Assembly (NCBI RefSeq): GCF_005796105.1
Contig: NZ_VAUO01000002.1
Coordinates: forward strand, 186,001-250,000
DNA from: Pseudomonas mosselii
GTDB taxonomy: Bacteria; Pseudomonadota; Gammaproteobacteria; Pseudomonadales; Pseudomonadaceae
Length of the DNA stretch: 64,000 bases
Reading direction: 5' to 3'
Positions 27,607 through 36,500 of this stretch are shown in pieces (position 1 is the stretch's first letter; each line of letters starts with the position of its first letter). A model generated the notes under the pieces. That model was not told the origin of the DNA and did not search any database. It was given only the letters and a program-made list of their open reading frames with translations. The position numbers and the translations under genes were made by a program.

Positions 27607-28392
27607 TTATTCTTCGAAGATCGCCACGGCGCGCACAAAGCCCGCCGAGGCATGCCTGATCTTGTAGGGGAAACACGAAACCTGGAAACCGTTGGCCGGC
27701 AACAGCTGCAAGTTGGCGAGTTTTTCCATCTGCCCGTAGCCGATATCTCGCCCAGCCTTGTGCCCCTCCCAGATCAGCGAGGCATCACCGGTTTCTTCGA
27801 AACGCTGACGCGTGTATTTAAACGGGGCGTCCCAGCTCCAGGCATCGGTCCCGACCACACGCACCCCGCGTTCCAGCAGATACAGGGTGGCCTCGCGGCC
27901 CATGCCAACACCAGCGTCCAAGTAGCCCGGCTGACCAAATAGGCTGCCAGCACGCGTGTTGACCAGCACGATGTCCAACGGTTGAAGATCATGCCCGATG
28001 CGCGCCAGCTCCGCCTCCACTTGGGCTGCGCTCACCACATGACCATCAGGAAGATGGCGGAAATCCAGTTTGACACCTGGCTGCAAGCACCACTCCAGCG
28101 GCAGCTCATCGATACCGAATGCGGGCTGGCCGCCATCTGTGGTCGACGCGTAATGCCAAGGCGCATCCATGTGCGTGCCGCTATGAGTGGTAATGTTCAG
28201 GCGCTCTGCGGCCCAGGACTCATCGCCCGGCATTTGCTCCTTGCGCAAGCCAGGGAACATCGCAGCCATCTCTGGCCAGCCCTGCTGGTGATCCATGTAG
28301 TCGATCTTGGGCAGCAAGGGCGGCGGGTCAGTGTAGGGGTTGTTGTCGAGTGTGACTGACAGATCAACCAGGCGACGCGTCTTCTGGCTCAT
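27607..28392 (-). CDS. Cyclase/kynurenine-formamidase family metal hydrolase
   Basis: This 261-aa protein carries the metal-binding signature H70-SGTH74-M-D76-APWH80 of the cyclase/KynB family, preceded by RLVDLSVTLDNNPYTDPPP and followed by VLVNTRAG and GTDAWSWDAPF. Members hydrolyse amides, lactones or cyclic esters with Mn or Zn. There are no kynurenine genes nearby. In an aromatic-degradation operon it could open a lactone or hydrolyse a ring-cleavage product. It overlaps the upstream SDR gene by 4 bases. Confidence 0.87.
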   Translation of the reverse strand: MSQKTRRLVDLSVTLDNNPYTDPPPLLPKIDYMDHQQGWPEMAAMFPGLRKEQMPGDESWAAERLNITTHSGTHMDAPWHYASTTDGGQPAFGIDELPLEWCLQPGVKLDFRHLPDGHVVSAAQVEAELARIGHDLQPLDIVLVNTRAGSLFGQPGYLDAGVGMGREATLYLLERGVRVVGTDAWSWDAPFKYTRQRFEETGDASLIWEGHKAGRDIGYGQMEKLANLQLLPANGFQVSCFPYKIRHASAGFVRAVAIFEE

Positions 28393-29381
28393 GATGAAGC
28401 TCCTGCAAGAGTAGGAACGAAACGACGCGCTCGCGGCGTCGCAGGTAGATGGAGGGCATTGCGCAGCAGAGCGGCCACGGAGCCGTCGTGGTGGAACCCC
28501 ATAGCCTTGGCCTGGGGTGTACGCAGCGGCGGATAACAGCCAAACAGGGCCTCCAACTCTGGCTCCGGAGCGAAGCTGAGCAGAGCGCGTTGCTGCTCGC
28601 CGAAGCAGGTCGACAGCGCATCGAGCACTTGCTCGATCGACAGCTGTAGCACTGGCAACTGGACGACCCGACTGGCCAGTTCGCCTTGCAGCTCAGCGGC
28701 GTGCATCAAGTTGTCCACACAGCAACGAACCGACATCCACCAGGCCGTGGCCTGCGCTGACACTGGACACACGTAGGGCTCTCCCGCCGCAAAGGCCTGC
28801 AGCAGGTCGCTCATGAAGGCGGACTTGAGCCCACGTGACTGGCGCGGACGGGCCACGATACCGGGCAAGCGCAGCGCGATCCCATCTACCTCGCCACGCC
28901 GAGCCAGGTCGACAAGCTGGGTTTCTACGATGAGTTTGTGACTGGCGTAGGACAACTGCGGCAAGCAGGCTGACGCCTCATCCATACGCAACGCGAGATC
29001 GCTGCCGTACACCGCGATGCTGCTGGCGTAAACCATGCGTGGCGGACGGGCCGCATTACGCAACTGATGCAGCAATTCCAGGCTGGCTTTCAGGTTCACT
29101 TCATAACCCAGCTCGTAATTTGCCTCGGCGGCGCCGCCCGGCACACTGACCAGGTGAAACACGACATCGATACCGTCGGCAAGCGCGCGACGCATCAAGG
29201 CGGCATCGGTCACGCTGCCGCAGTAGCGGCGGATGCGCTTTTCTTCGGGAAAGCCATCCAGAGATCGATCCAGCAGCAGCACAGCCTCCACAGGCTGGCC
29301 ACGCAGCACGCCATCGGCCAGCAGACGCATTACCAGCTCGCGCCCGACGAACCCGTTAGCACCGGTGATCATCACTCGCAT
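28389..29381 (-). CDS. NAD-dependent epimerase/dehydratase (extended SDR)
   Basis: This 330-aa extended short-chain dehydrogenase has a Rossmann loop GANGFVGREL at the N-terminus, VFHLVSVPGG in the middle, and the catalytic YASHK (YxxxK). It resembles the DenD-type D-erythronate dehydrogenases in its start, but the substrate is not determinable. Start ATG 29381 gives MRVMITGANG; an upstream in-frame ATG adds eight residues. Its start lies inside the end of the FAH gene, indicating tight coupling in the island operon. Confidence 0.86.
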   Translation of the reverse strand: MRVMITGANGFVGRELVMRLLADGVLRGQPVEAVLLLDRSLDGFPEEKRIRRYCGSVTDAALMRRALADGIDVVFHLVSVPGGAAEANYELGYEVNLKASLELLHQLRNAARPPRMVYASSIAVYGSDLALRMDEASACLPQLSYASHKLIVETQLVDLARRGEVDGIALRLPGIVARPRQSRGLKSAFMSDLLQAFAAGEPYVCPVSAQATAWWMSVRCCVDNLMHAAELQGELASRVVQLPVLQLSIEQVLDALSTCFGEQQRALLSFAPEPELEALFGCYPPLRTPQAKAMGFHHDGSVAALLRNALHLPATPRARRFVPTLAGASS

Positions 29382-30364
29382 AGGGTTGCCTCTTGCACCA
29401 CGCACTGGTCCAAGGCGCCGAACAGCGGGCTGCCGTCTGCACAGCGCGCCTCCATGCGGATGCGATCTCCGAAGCGCATGAAACCCGTGCGGGGCGCACC
29501 GTGCTCAATCATCTCGATGGCCCGACGCTCGGAAATGCAGGCCGAGCCGACGCTACGGTCACGGTTAGAGACCGTTCCGGAACCGATCAGCGTGCCGGCA
29601 CTCAGGCGGCGAGTGAGCGCTGCATGGGCAATCAACTGATCAAAGCCGAAGTGCATGGCACCGCCGTGCGGATGCCCAAACCACTCACCGTTCCACTCGA
29701 CCTGCAACGGCAGGTGCACGCGCGCATCGCACCAGCTCGCACCCAGTTCGTCGGGAGTCACCGCCACGGGAGCAAAGCTTGACGACGACTTGGCCTGGAC
29801 GAAGCCAAAGCCGGTGCGCATCTCACGCGGCGCCAGTGCGCGCAGACTGACGTCATTAACCTGCACTAACAGCCTGATGTGCTGGCGTGCCTGTTCAGCC
29901 GTGCAACCCATCGGTACCGCGTCGACCAGTACGGCGAACTCACCCTCAAAGTCGATACCGTGGGCCTCGCTGGGTAGTGGGATGTCCTGACGCGGGCCGA
30001 GGAAGTCGTCGCCAGCCCCCTGATACATCAGCGGCGTGTGCTCTACCCCCTCGATAGGATCGAGGTTGAACGCGCGTTGCATCAGCTCGCTATGGCTGAG
30101 AAAGCACGATCCATCCAGCCATTGCCAGGCGCGTGGCAGCGGTGCCATCACTTGGCCTGGATCGAAATCGAATGCGTCCTGCGCTTCGCCGCGATTGAGC
30201 GCGTCATAGCGACGTCGCAACCCATGCTCGACGTTCTGCCAATGCTCGATGGCAGCCTGTAGCGTGGGCACCAGATCGGCAGCACTCACAGCACGCGCCA
30301 GGTCGCGGGAGACCAACAGCAAGCGGCCATCACGACTGCCGTCGTTCAACGTTGCCAATTTCAT
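29372..30364 (-). CDS. Fumarylacetoacetate hydrolase (FAH) family protein
   Basis: This 330-aa FAH-fold hydrolase cleaves C-C bonds of acylpyruvate-type products in aromatic catabolism. Metal ligands are visible as E140-G-E142 in HGIDFEGEFAVLVD and D171 in VQVNDVSLR. The later GTLIGSGTVSNRDRSVGSACISERR and MEMIEHG-like segments are family hallmarks, the GSGT loop lying over the active site. It overlaps the cupin gene by 4 bases. Likely role: hydrolysis of a ring-cleavage product made by the VOC dioxygenase of the same cluster. Confidence 0.9.
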   Translation of the reverse strand: MKLATLNDGSRDGRLLLVSRDLARAVSAADLVPTLQAAIEHWQNVEHGLRRRYDALNRGEAQDAFDFDPGQVMAPLPRAWQWLDGSCFLSHSELMQRAFNLDPIEGVEHTPLMYQGAGDDFLGPRQDIPLPSEAHGIDFEGEFAVLVDAVPMGCTAEQARQHIRLLVQVNDVSLRALAPREMRTGFGFVQAKSSSSFAPVAVTPDELGASWCDARVHLPLQVEWNGEWFGHPHGGAMHFGFDQLIAHAALTRRLSAGTLIGSGTVSNRDRSVGSACISERRAIEMIEHGAPRTGFMRFGDRIRMEARCADGSPLFGALDQCVVQEATLCE

Positions 30365-30933
30365 TCAACCAACTCCTTTAATTCATCGGCATAGCGGCCA
30401 TCGAGCAGAATGAAGACCATGCGCGCCATCTGTTCGGTACGGTTACTCCACGCATGGTTGGTGCCGCGCTGTACCACGATGTCACCGCGCTTGAGGTGGA
30501 CATCCTCACCATCGAGCACCAGCCAGACCTCGCCTTCGGTGACAATGCCGTAGTCCAAGGTCTCGGTGCGGTGCATGAGCTTATGCTTCGAATCGGGCTT
30601 GCCGGTGCCGGCCTGCGCTTGACCAATCTCGGCGAACGCAGCGGCAGCGTCCTCGGCGCTAACCTCGTTCTGCAGGCTGTCCGGCGGGATGTCGACCACC
30701 CGGATGACACTGCCTGAGGCTGCCGGACTGAGTTGCAGAGGTTTACCAGTGGGATCGTCCGAGTTGTCTATAAGGGCTGGGCTGTTGGGGCTGTTCCATA
30801 CCTCGTGAAACACCGTGCCGGGCACGGCCTTGAGCGGAAATTTATTCGGTGTTTCACCGGCTATGGCGACTACCGCGCGGCCTTTGCCGTCATGGCCCGT
30901 AACGATGCGTCGGAATGCAGGAAGTGTTTGCAT
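30361..30933 (-). CDS. Cupin-domain protein
   Basis: This 190-aa protein has one C-terminal cupin barrel. HKLMHRTETLDYGIVTEGE and later KRGDIVVQRGTNHAWSNRT are the two cupin motifs, giving probable metal ligands of two His, one Glu and one His. This cupin class is frequent beside aromatic-degradation genes, but its reaction is not established; isomerase, dioxygenase or lyase roles are possible. It is coupled to the FAH gene by a 4-base overlap. Confidence 0.85.
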   Translation of the reverse strand: MQTLPAFRRIVTGHDGKGRAVVAIAGETPNKFPLKAVPGTVFHEVWNSPNSPALIDNSDDPTGKPLQLSPAASGSVIRVVDIPPDSLQNEVSAEDAAAAFAEIGQAQAGTGKPDSKHKLMHRTETLDYGIVTEGEVWLVLDGEDVHLKRGDIVVQRGTNHAWSNRTEQMARMVFILLDGRYADELKELVE

Positions 30934-30957
30934 GCGAAGACTCCTAAGACCGTGGAC

Positions 30958-31548
30958 TTACAGCACCTGACAAGCTTGCTCGAAGGACAATCGCGGCCCG
31001 CCCGGATGCAGGCTCGCTGTATCGCCATACCCCAGACTGCAAAGGAAATTGCTGCGCCAGCGTCCGTCCGGGAAGAAGGTGGCGTCTACCTGGCCTGCAT
31101 CGAAGCCGGACATCGGTCCGCAATCCAGGCCCAGCGCCCGGGCGGCAAGCATCAGGTAGGCGCCCTGCAAGCTGCTGTTTCGAAGCCCCGCTACAAAGGT
31201 CGCCTGGGGGTCGTCACGAAAAACCGCAGCGGCGTCATAAATCGGAAACAGCTCGGGAAGGTGCTCGAAGAAACGACTGTCCCAGGCGACGATGACCGTC
31301 ACAGGTGCTTGCAGCATTTTCTCGCCGTTGTGCCCCTTGAGCGCCGGCAACAGCTTGTGCTTGGCCTCGAGGCTGGACAGAAAAACAAAACGCGCAGGGC
31401 AACAGTTATTGCTGGTCGGCCCCTGTCGCAGAACTTGATAGAGCTGATGTAGCAGTTCGGTAGGCACCGGGCGATCTTGCCACCGGTTATGCGAGCGAGC
31501 CGTCAAAAACAGTTGGTCGAGCATCGCGGAATTCAGCAGATGTTTCAT
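30958..31548 (-). CDS. Nitroreductase family protein (RutE/HadB-like)
   Basis: This 196-aa FMN-dependent nitroreductase-fold protein most resembles the RutE/HadB branch: ARSHNRWQDRPVPTELLHQLYQVLRQGPTSNNCCPARFVFL, and a C-terminal GYGDTASLHPGGPRL. Members reduce semialdehydes, quinones or nitro groups. In this operon a reduction of a (semi)aldehyde or quinone intermediate is plausible but unproven. Start ATG 31548 lies 17 bases after the MFS stop. Confidence 0.83.
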   Translation of the reverse strand: MKHLLNSAMLDQLFLTARSHNRWQDRPVPTELLHQLYQVLRQGPTSNNCCPARFVFLSSLEAKHKLLPALKGHNGEKMLQAPVTVIVAWDSRFFEHLPELFPIYDAAAVFRDDPQATFVAGLRNSSLQGAYLMLAARALGLDCGPMSGFDAGQVDATFFPDGRWRSNFLCSLGYGDTASLHPGGPRLSFEQACQVL

Positions 31549-31565
31549 GGACAACCTCGAACGGA

Positions 31566-32762
31566 TCAAGCAAGCGCGGGGGCCGGTTCGGCCAAGGCGC
31601 GGAATACGCGGTGCAAAACCAGGCAAACCAGCGCCAGCACGAGCTGCGCGATGGCGATCCAGGAAAGCACCGTCGGCAAGGCGGTAAGCTGGCCGCCTGT
31701 GAAGGCAATCACCACCAAGGGGCTGATGAACTCACCGGCGAACAGCGCCGCAGTAAAGCCACCAGCCGCGCGACCACGCTGGGCAAAGCTGACCTTGCTC
31801 ATCACCCAGGTGATCAGGGTCGGCAGCATCAGACCAACCCCCAGACCATTGATAAGCACGGCGACGATTACCCACCCATGACTATCCGCTTTCGCCATCA
31901 GCATGCCGCCTAGCCCGGCAGTGGCGAATGCCAGCAGCATCACGTTCTGCCGACGCAGGCTTGTCAGCAGCCGGAAAAGCAGAGCACCGATCAGAACCCC
32001 AAGCTGGTTCGCGCCCATGGTCATGCCAATCTGCTGGGGCGAGTCCACTTGCAGGAGGGTGAGCAAATAGCCCGCCTGCACCGGCACGATGAACAGGCTG
32101 ACACCGGCCAAGATGGTCAACGCGTAGAGCGGCAACAGCGCATTCCATGGAAACTTCGCTGGCGCGACCTGTTGTGAGTTTGCCTCCGAGGGACGTGGTT
32201 CCCAGAGGCACCGCGCCATAATCGGCAATAGCAACAACCCGGCGGCATAGAGCGTGAACGGTACGCGCCAATCGTTCTGCCCCAAGGTCCCGCCCAGGGC
32301 GATGAACACCGCTGCCGAAAGCGAGGTGGCAACCATCTGTAACGCGAACAGCCGTTCACGTCGCGAACCCTGGTAGTAATCGCCCATCAGCGCGGTACAG
32401 CAGGTCATGATGCCGGCCTCCGCCAAGCCAAGTCCGGCCCGGCTGGCGACGATCGCCGGCAACGACTCCAGCCACAAAGGCAACAGCCCGCAAAGCGTGT
32501 ACAGCATGAGCGAACCGAGCAGCAGAGGTTTTCGCCCTAAACGGTCAGCAATCACCCCGGCAAAAGGGGCCAGCAATGCGATCACTAGCGCTGGAATGGT
32601 CAACGCGATAGGCGTCAGAATCGCTACGCTCGGCGTGTCCGCAAAATGCGCCTGCATACGCGGCAAGATCGGCGCGATCAATACCGCCCCCAGCACAGGC
32701 AGACAGCTACCGAACAGCAGCAGCGCGGATTGTGCGAGCCCCGCCTGGCGATCAGCGCGCAT
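31566..32762 (-). CDS. MFS transporter (DHA1-like)
   Basis: This 398-aa major facilitator has 12 predicted helices. The loop motif ADRLGRKPLLLGS between helices 2 and 3 and a LGLAEAGIMTCCTALMGDYY segment in helix 4/5 are typical of bacterial DHA1-type transporters. The ATG is preceded by GAGGTGA. It could import the island's aromatic substrate or export an intermediate across the inner membrane. It lies between the RND gene and the nitroreductase gene. Confidence 0.88.
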   Translation of the reverse strand: MRADRQAGLAQSALLLFGSCLPVLGAVLIAPILPRMQAHFADTPSVAILTPIALTIPALVIALLAPFAGVIADRLGRKPLLLGSLMLYTLCGLLPLWLESLPAIVASRAGLGLAEAGIMTCCTALMGDYYQGSRRERLFALQMVATSLSAAVFIALGGTLGQNDWRVPFTLYAAGLLLLPIMARCLWEPRPSEANSQQVAPAKFPWNALLPLYALTILAGVSLFIVPVQAGYLLTLLQVDSPQQIGMTMGANQLGVLIGALLFRLLTSLRRQNVMLLAFATAGLGGMLMAKADSHGWVIVAVLINGLGVGLMLPTLITWVMSKVSFAQRGRAAGGFTAALFAGEFISPLVVIAFTGGQLTALPTVLSWIAIAQLVLALVCLVLHRVFRALAEPAPALA

Positions 32763-32856
32763 GACTCACCTCATCCGGCAGGAGGCCCGAGAACGCGGCG
32801 CCATAGACGATGAGCCCCTCGTGGAGGCCATTGAGCAGCAAGGTCAGTCGTTTCAT
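32752..32856 (-). CDS. Possible 34-aa small protein overlapping MFS start
   Basis: This small open frame (MKRLTLLLNGLHEGLIVYGA..., 34 aa) has a mildly hydrophobic body. It starts in the gap after the RND gene and ends 11 bases inside the MFS gene, in another frame. It has only a weak ribosome site. It may be a leader peptide coupling translation of the MFS gene, or chance. Confidence 0.25.
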   Translation of the reverse strand: MKRLTLLLNGLHEGLIVYGAAFSGLLPDEVSHAR

Positions 32857-32891
32857 TGGCGGTGCCTATTGTTGTTTTAGAAGGTAAGGGT

Positions 32892-35342
32892 TCAGCCGTG
32901 GGCAATGCGCGGCGCAGGCTCGACCGGCTCTGTCGGTAGGGCGTATGCCTGATGCTCGGGCGCAAGCTCGACCACCGGGGTATTGCGCCTGCCGACAGGT
33001 AGAAGGAAATAGGCCAGGGCCGGGAGCAACAGCAGCGCACCGACCATGTTCCAGACGAACATGAATGCCAGAAGAATGCCCATGTCGGCCTGAAACTTGA
33101 TGGGAGAGAACGCCCAGGTACCCACACCGATAGCCAGGGTGACGCCGGTCAGCATGACCACCTTGCCGGTGGAGAGCAGCGCACGGTAATAGGCCTGCGA
33201 AAGGCTAGTCCCCTCGCGCAAATGACCGAGCATGATGCTCATGACATACAGCGCGTAGTCCACACCAATGCCCACGCCCAGGGCGATGACCGGCAGCGTC
33301 GCGACCTTCACCCCAATGCCCAGCCAGACCATCAGCGCCTCGCAAAGAATCGAGGTGAGCATCAGCGGAATCACAGCGCACAGTGTTGCGCGCCAGGAAC
33401 GGAAGGTGATCAGGCACAGCAGAATCACCGCACCGTAGACCCAGAACAGCATCTCGCGATTGGCCTGTTTCACGACAATATTGGTGGCTGCCTCGATACC
33501 CGCGTTGCCAGCGGCGAGCATGAACTGCACTTCTTCAGTGTTGTTGGCAGCAGCAAAGGCTTCGACATGATCGACCAGGCGAGTCAGCGTCTCGGCCTTG
33601 TGGTCGGTGAGGTAGACATACAGGGTCAGCAGGTTGCACGACTCGTTGTAGAGCCCCCGAGGCGCGCTGGCGGTAATCATGTTCAGCGTCGCCTGGTTGT
33701 TTTGCAGCTCGTACCACTTCGGACTGCCTTCGGACAGCCCGACCAGCATGCGACGGTTGAGCAACGCCAGTGAATTGGTCGAATCCACGCCTTGCAGGCT
33801 GCGCAACTGCCAATCCAGCTGATCGACCTTGCGCAAGATGTCGTAGCGTGCGCAGGCACCCGCCGGTGTATGGATCATCACCGCGAACAAGTCGCTACTG
33901 GCGCCGTAGTGACGGGTGAGAAAAGCATCGTCCTGGTTGTAGCGCGAATCGGCACGCAGTTCCGGGGCGCCTGGATCGAGGTCCCCAACGCTCAGGTGCA
34001 GGCTGACGATGAAACCCAGCACCGCCAACGCAAGGCTCACTGCCACACACATACCAGCCCAAGGACGACGGGTGAACAGATCGAGGAAGCGCCAGAAGGG
34101 ATGCCGTGCCTGACCGCACTGCTCGGCTCGCTCGCTCTTGAGGCTGAGTTGGGCAGCCTTCGCACTCACCCCCACATAGGAAAGCAGCACGGGCAACAGG
34201 ATAAGGTTGGTGAAGATCAGCACCGCTACGCCCAAGCTGGCGATGATGGCCAAATCCTGAATCACCTGGATCTTGATGATCATCAGCACCGCGAAGCCCA
34301 CGGCATCGCACAGTAGCGCGGTAAGACCGGCCAGGAACAGACGTCGGAATGTGAAACGGGCGGCCACCAAACGATGCATGCCACGACCGATATCCTGCAT
34401 GATTCCGTTCATTTTCTGCGCGCCGTGGCTCATTCCAATCGCGAACACTAGGAACGGCACCAGCACCGAGTACGGATCCAGCTCATACCCCAACAACGGC
34501 AGCAGGCCAAGCTGCCAGACCACCGCTACCAGCGAGCAGATGACCACCAGCAAGGTGCTACGCACGCAGCGGGTGTAGCTGTAGAGCACCACCGTTGTAA
34601 TCAGAATCGCGGCAGCGAAGAACAGCAGAATCTGCTCCAGCCCGGCAATCAAGTCGCCGATTTTTTTGGCAAAGCCAGTCACGTGAATGGCAATACGGTC
34701 GCTCTGGAAGCGGTTGCGCAGTTCCTCGACCTCAGCGGACAGTTGCGCATAATTGAGCGGCTGACCATCGGCACTGGTCGCCAGCAGTGGTACGTAGATG
34801 ATGCTGGAGCGTTGATCGAACGATACCAACTGGCCGATCTCGTTGGACAATTGCACGTTGCGTCGCAGCTCCGCCAGCGAGGCAGGGCTGCCGTCGTACT
34901 GGTCAGGAATCACCGGGCCTCCATCAAGGCCCTCTTCGGTCACCGATACCCAACGTGTGGCGGGAGTCCACAACGACTTCATGAACGCGCGGTCAACGCC
35001 CGGCAGCAGGTAGATCTGATCGCTCAGTGCCTGCAGGGTCTTCATGTAGTCGGCGTCGTAGATATCACCCTTTTGATTAGCCACAGCAATACGCAGCGCG
35101 TTGCCTAGGCCGGACAACTCTTTCTGGTTCTCCAGGTAGTTGACAATGTAGGGGTGCCCCGTGGGAATCATTTTCTCGAAGCTGGCGTTGAGTTCGAGGC
35201 GGGTCGATTGCCAGCCAAGCAGCAGCGTGCTCACCAGGCAAACCAACAGCACCCAATGACGGTGATTGAACAAGGCTCGCTCGATCAACGAACCGGAGCC
35301 CGGATCGAAGGTTTGCTGGCAGGCAGACGTATTGAAAGTCAT
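32892..35342 (-). CDS. RND/MMPL family transporter
   Basis: This 816-aa inner-membrane protein of the MMPL/HAE3-type RND branch has one helix near residue 30, a large periplasmic domain, five helices, then the same layout repeated (12 helices in all). VLVPFLVFAIGMSHGAQKMNG and VIALGVGIGVDYALYVMSIM mark the two sterol-sensing-like transmembrane cores. It is shorter than AcrB-type pumps and has no membrane-fusion-protein partner. With the DUF1302, DUF1329 and Ycf48-like genes immediately upstream it forms a recurrent set in degraders of hydrophobic compounds. Direction of transport is unknown. Confidence 0.88.
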   Translation of the reverse strand: MTFNTSACQQTFDPGSGSLIERALFNHRHWVLLVCLVSTLLLGWQSTRLELNASFEKMIPTGHPYIVNYLENQKELSGLGNALRIAVANQKGDIYDADYMKTLQALSDQIYLLPGVDRAFMKSLWTPATRWVSVTEEGLDGGPVIPDQYDGSPASLAELRRNVQLSNEIGQLVSFDQRSSIIYVPLLATSADGQPLNYAQLSAEVEELRNRFQSDRIAIHVTGFAKKIGDLIAGLEQILLFFAAAILITTVVLYSYTRCVRSTLLVVICSLVAVVWQLGLLPLLGYELDPYSVLVPFLVFAIGMSHGAQKMNGIMQDIGRGMHRLVAARFTFRRLFLAGLTALLCDAVGFAVLMIIKIQVIQDLAIIASLGVAVLIFTNLILLPVLLSYVGVSAKAAQLSLKSERAEQCGQARHPFWRFLDLFTRRPWAGMCVAVSLALAVLGFIVSLHLSVGDLDPGAPELRADSRYNQDDAFLTRHYGASSDLFAVMIHTPAGACARYDILRKVDQLDWQLRSLQGVDSTNSLALLNRRMLVGLSEGSPKWYELQNNQATLNMITASAPRGLYNESCNLLTLYVYLTDHKAETLTRLVDHVEAFAAANNTEEVQFMLAAGNAGIEAATNIVVKQANREMLFWVYGAVILLCLITFRSWRATLCAVIPLMLTSILCEALMVWLGIGVKVATLPVIALGVGIGVDYALYVMSIMLGHLREGTSLSQAYYRALLSTGKVVMLTGVTLAIGVGTWAFSPIKFQADMGILLAFMFVWNMVGALLLLPALAYFLLPVGRRNTPVVELAPEHQAYALPTEPVEPAPRIAHG

Positions 35343-35346
35343 GAAA

Positions 35347-36447
35347 TCACTCCGAAACCTTCGCAGCAGATGTAGACAACTGAGACAGACCGGTGAAGCC
35401 AGCAGCGACCAGACTACCGTCGGCGGCCTGGGTCAGTCCGGCAAGAGGCCGCCCTTGTGCTGGTATCAGTTGCTGCAAGCGGTGGCCGGCAGCCTCGAGG
35501 ACGAACACGGCGCCGGCTTGGTTGGCCAGCAGCACACGGCCATCGGTAAGGCGTGTGCCATCGCTGAAGGACACCGGCATGGTCACCGCCAGTGGTTCGA
35601 TTAGCTTGCCAGCGCTGCGGATGAGGAAAGCATTGCCTTTCAGACCGCCCAGCAACAGCGAACCGTCTTGTCGCGGTACCAGCGTAAAAAACGTGCCCTC
35701 ATAGGGGCTTGGTAGTTGCTCAAAGTGCTGACCATCATCGCTGGAGTGGGCGAGGAAGCCCTGCTCACCGGCCAGGTACCAGTCAAGGCCTTGTTGAGCC
35801 ACCGCATACAGATGCAGGCCTGTCGGATTGTCGATCTGGCCAGCCACCGACTGCCAAGACCTTCCACCATCGACTGTACGCAGCGCCATACCGTAGGCGC
35901 CGACAACAAGGCCGTGTTGTTGATCGGTAAAGTGCAGGTTGAGGAACGGCTTGTCCGCCCCCTCATCCATCAACCGCTGCGCCATATCGACACGCGCCTG
36001 AGCCGCGTCGACATCCGCCGCGACGCCCAGCGCCTGCTGGGCCGCAACCAATTCCAGCTCAGCGGCCCGCTGCCCTTCGAGCTGCACCCGCCAGTTTTCA
36101 CCAGCATCCTCACTAAACAACACCACACCGCAGTGGCCTACTGCCCAGCCATGTCGTGCGTCAACGAACTGCACTGCCGTCAAACCCACCGAAACCGGCA
36201 CGCGGGCCTGACGCCAGGTCAGGCCATTGTCATCGGACAGCAGGATCAACCCACGCTCGCCGACGGTAACCAGTCGATCCTCTGCACGCACGACACTGCT
36301 GAAAACGGCATGCGCTGCATTCGATATCTGCATCGCAGGGCTTTGCAACACGTCAGCTACAGCCAATGGCTGTGCATGGGTGGCTAACGAAAAGGGCAAG
36401 GTAAGGGTCAAAAGAAGGCCACTTGTCCATCTCGATCTGCTCATCAT
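35347..36447 (-). CDS. Ycf48/photosystem-assembly-like beta-propeller, exported
   Basis: This 366-aa protein has a signal peptide (SGLLLTLTLPFSLATHAQ) and repeated BNR/Ycf48-type blades such as LLSDDNGLTWRQARV, DARHGWAVGHCGVVLFSEDAGENW, TVDGGRSW and HSSDDGQHFEQL. It should form a periplasmic beta-propeller. There is no photosynthesis here; in heterotrophs this family recurs beside RND/MMPL and DUF1302/1329 genes, possibly as an accessory scaffold of that envelope system. It is 4 bases from the RND gene start. Confidence 0.85.
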   Translation of the reverse strand: MMSRSRWTSGLLLTLTLPFSLATHAQPLAVADVLQSPAMQISNAAHAVFSSVVRAEDRLVTVGERGLILLSDDNGLTWRQARVPVSVGLTAVQFVDARHGWAVGHCGVVLFSEDAGENWRVQLEGQRAAELELVAAQQALGVAADVDAAQARVDMAQRLMDEGADKPFLNLHFTDQQHGLVVGAYGMALRTVDGGRSWQSVAGQIDNPTGLHLYAVAQQGLDWYLAGEQGFLAHSSDDGQHFEQLPSPYEGTFFTLVPRQDGSLLLGGLKGNAFLIRSAGKLIEPLAVTMPVSFSDGTRLTDGRVLLANQAGAVFVLEAAGHRLQQLIPAQGRPLAGLTQAADGSLVAAGFTGLSQLSTSAAKVSE

Positions 36448-36500
36448 TCACCTCGAACTACATCGAACAGGGAGGGCTTATGGGCCCTCCCGATCAGGCT

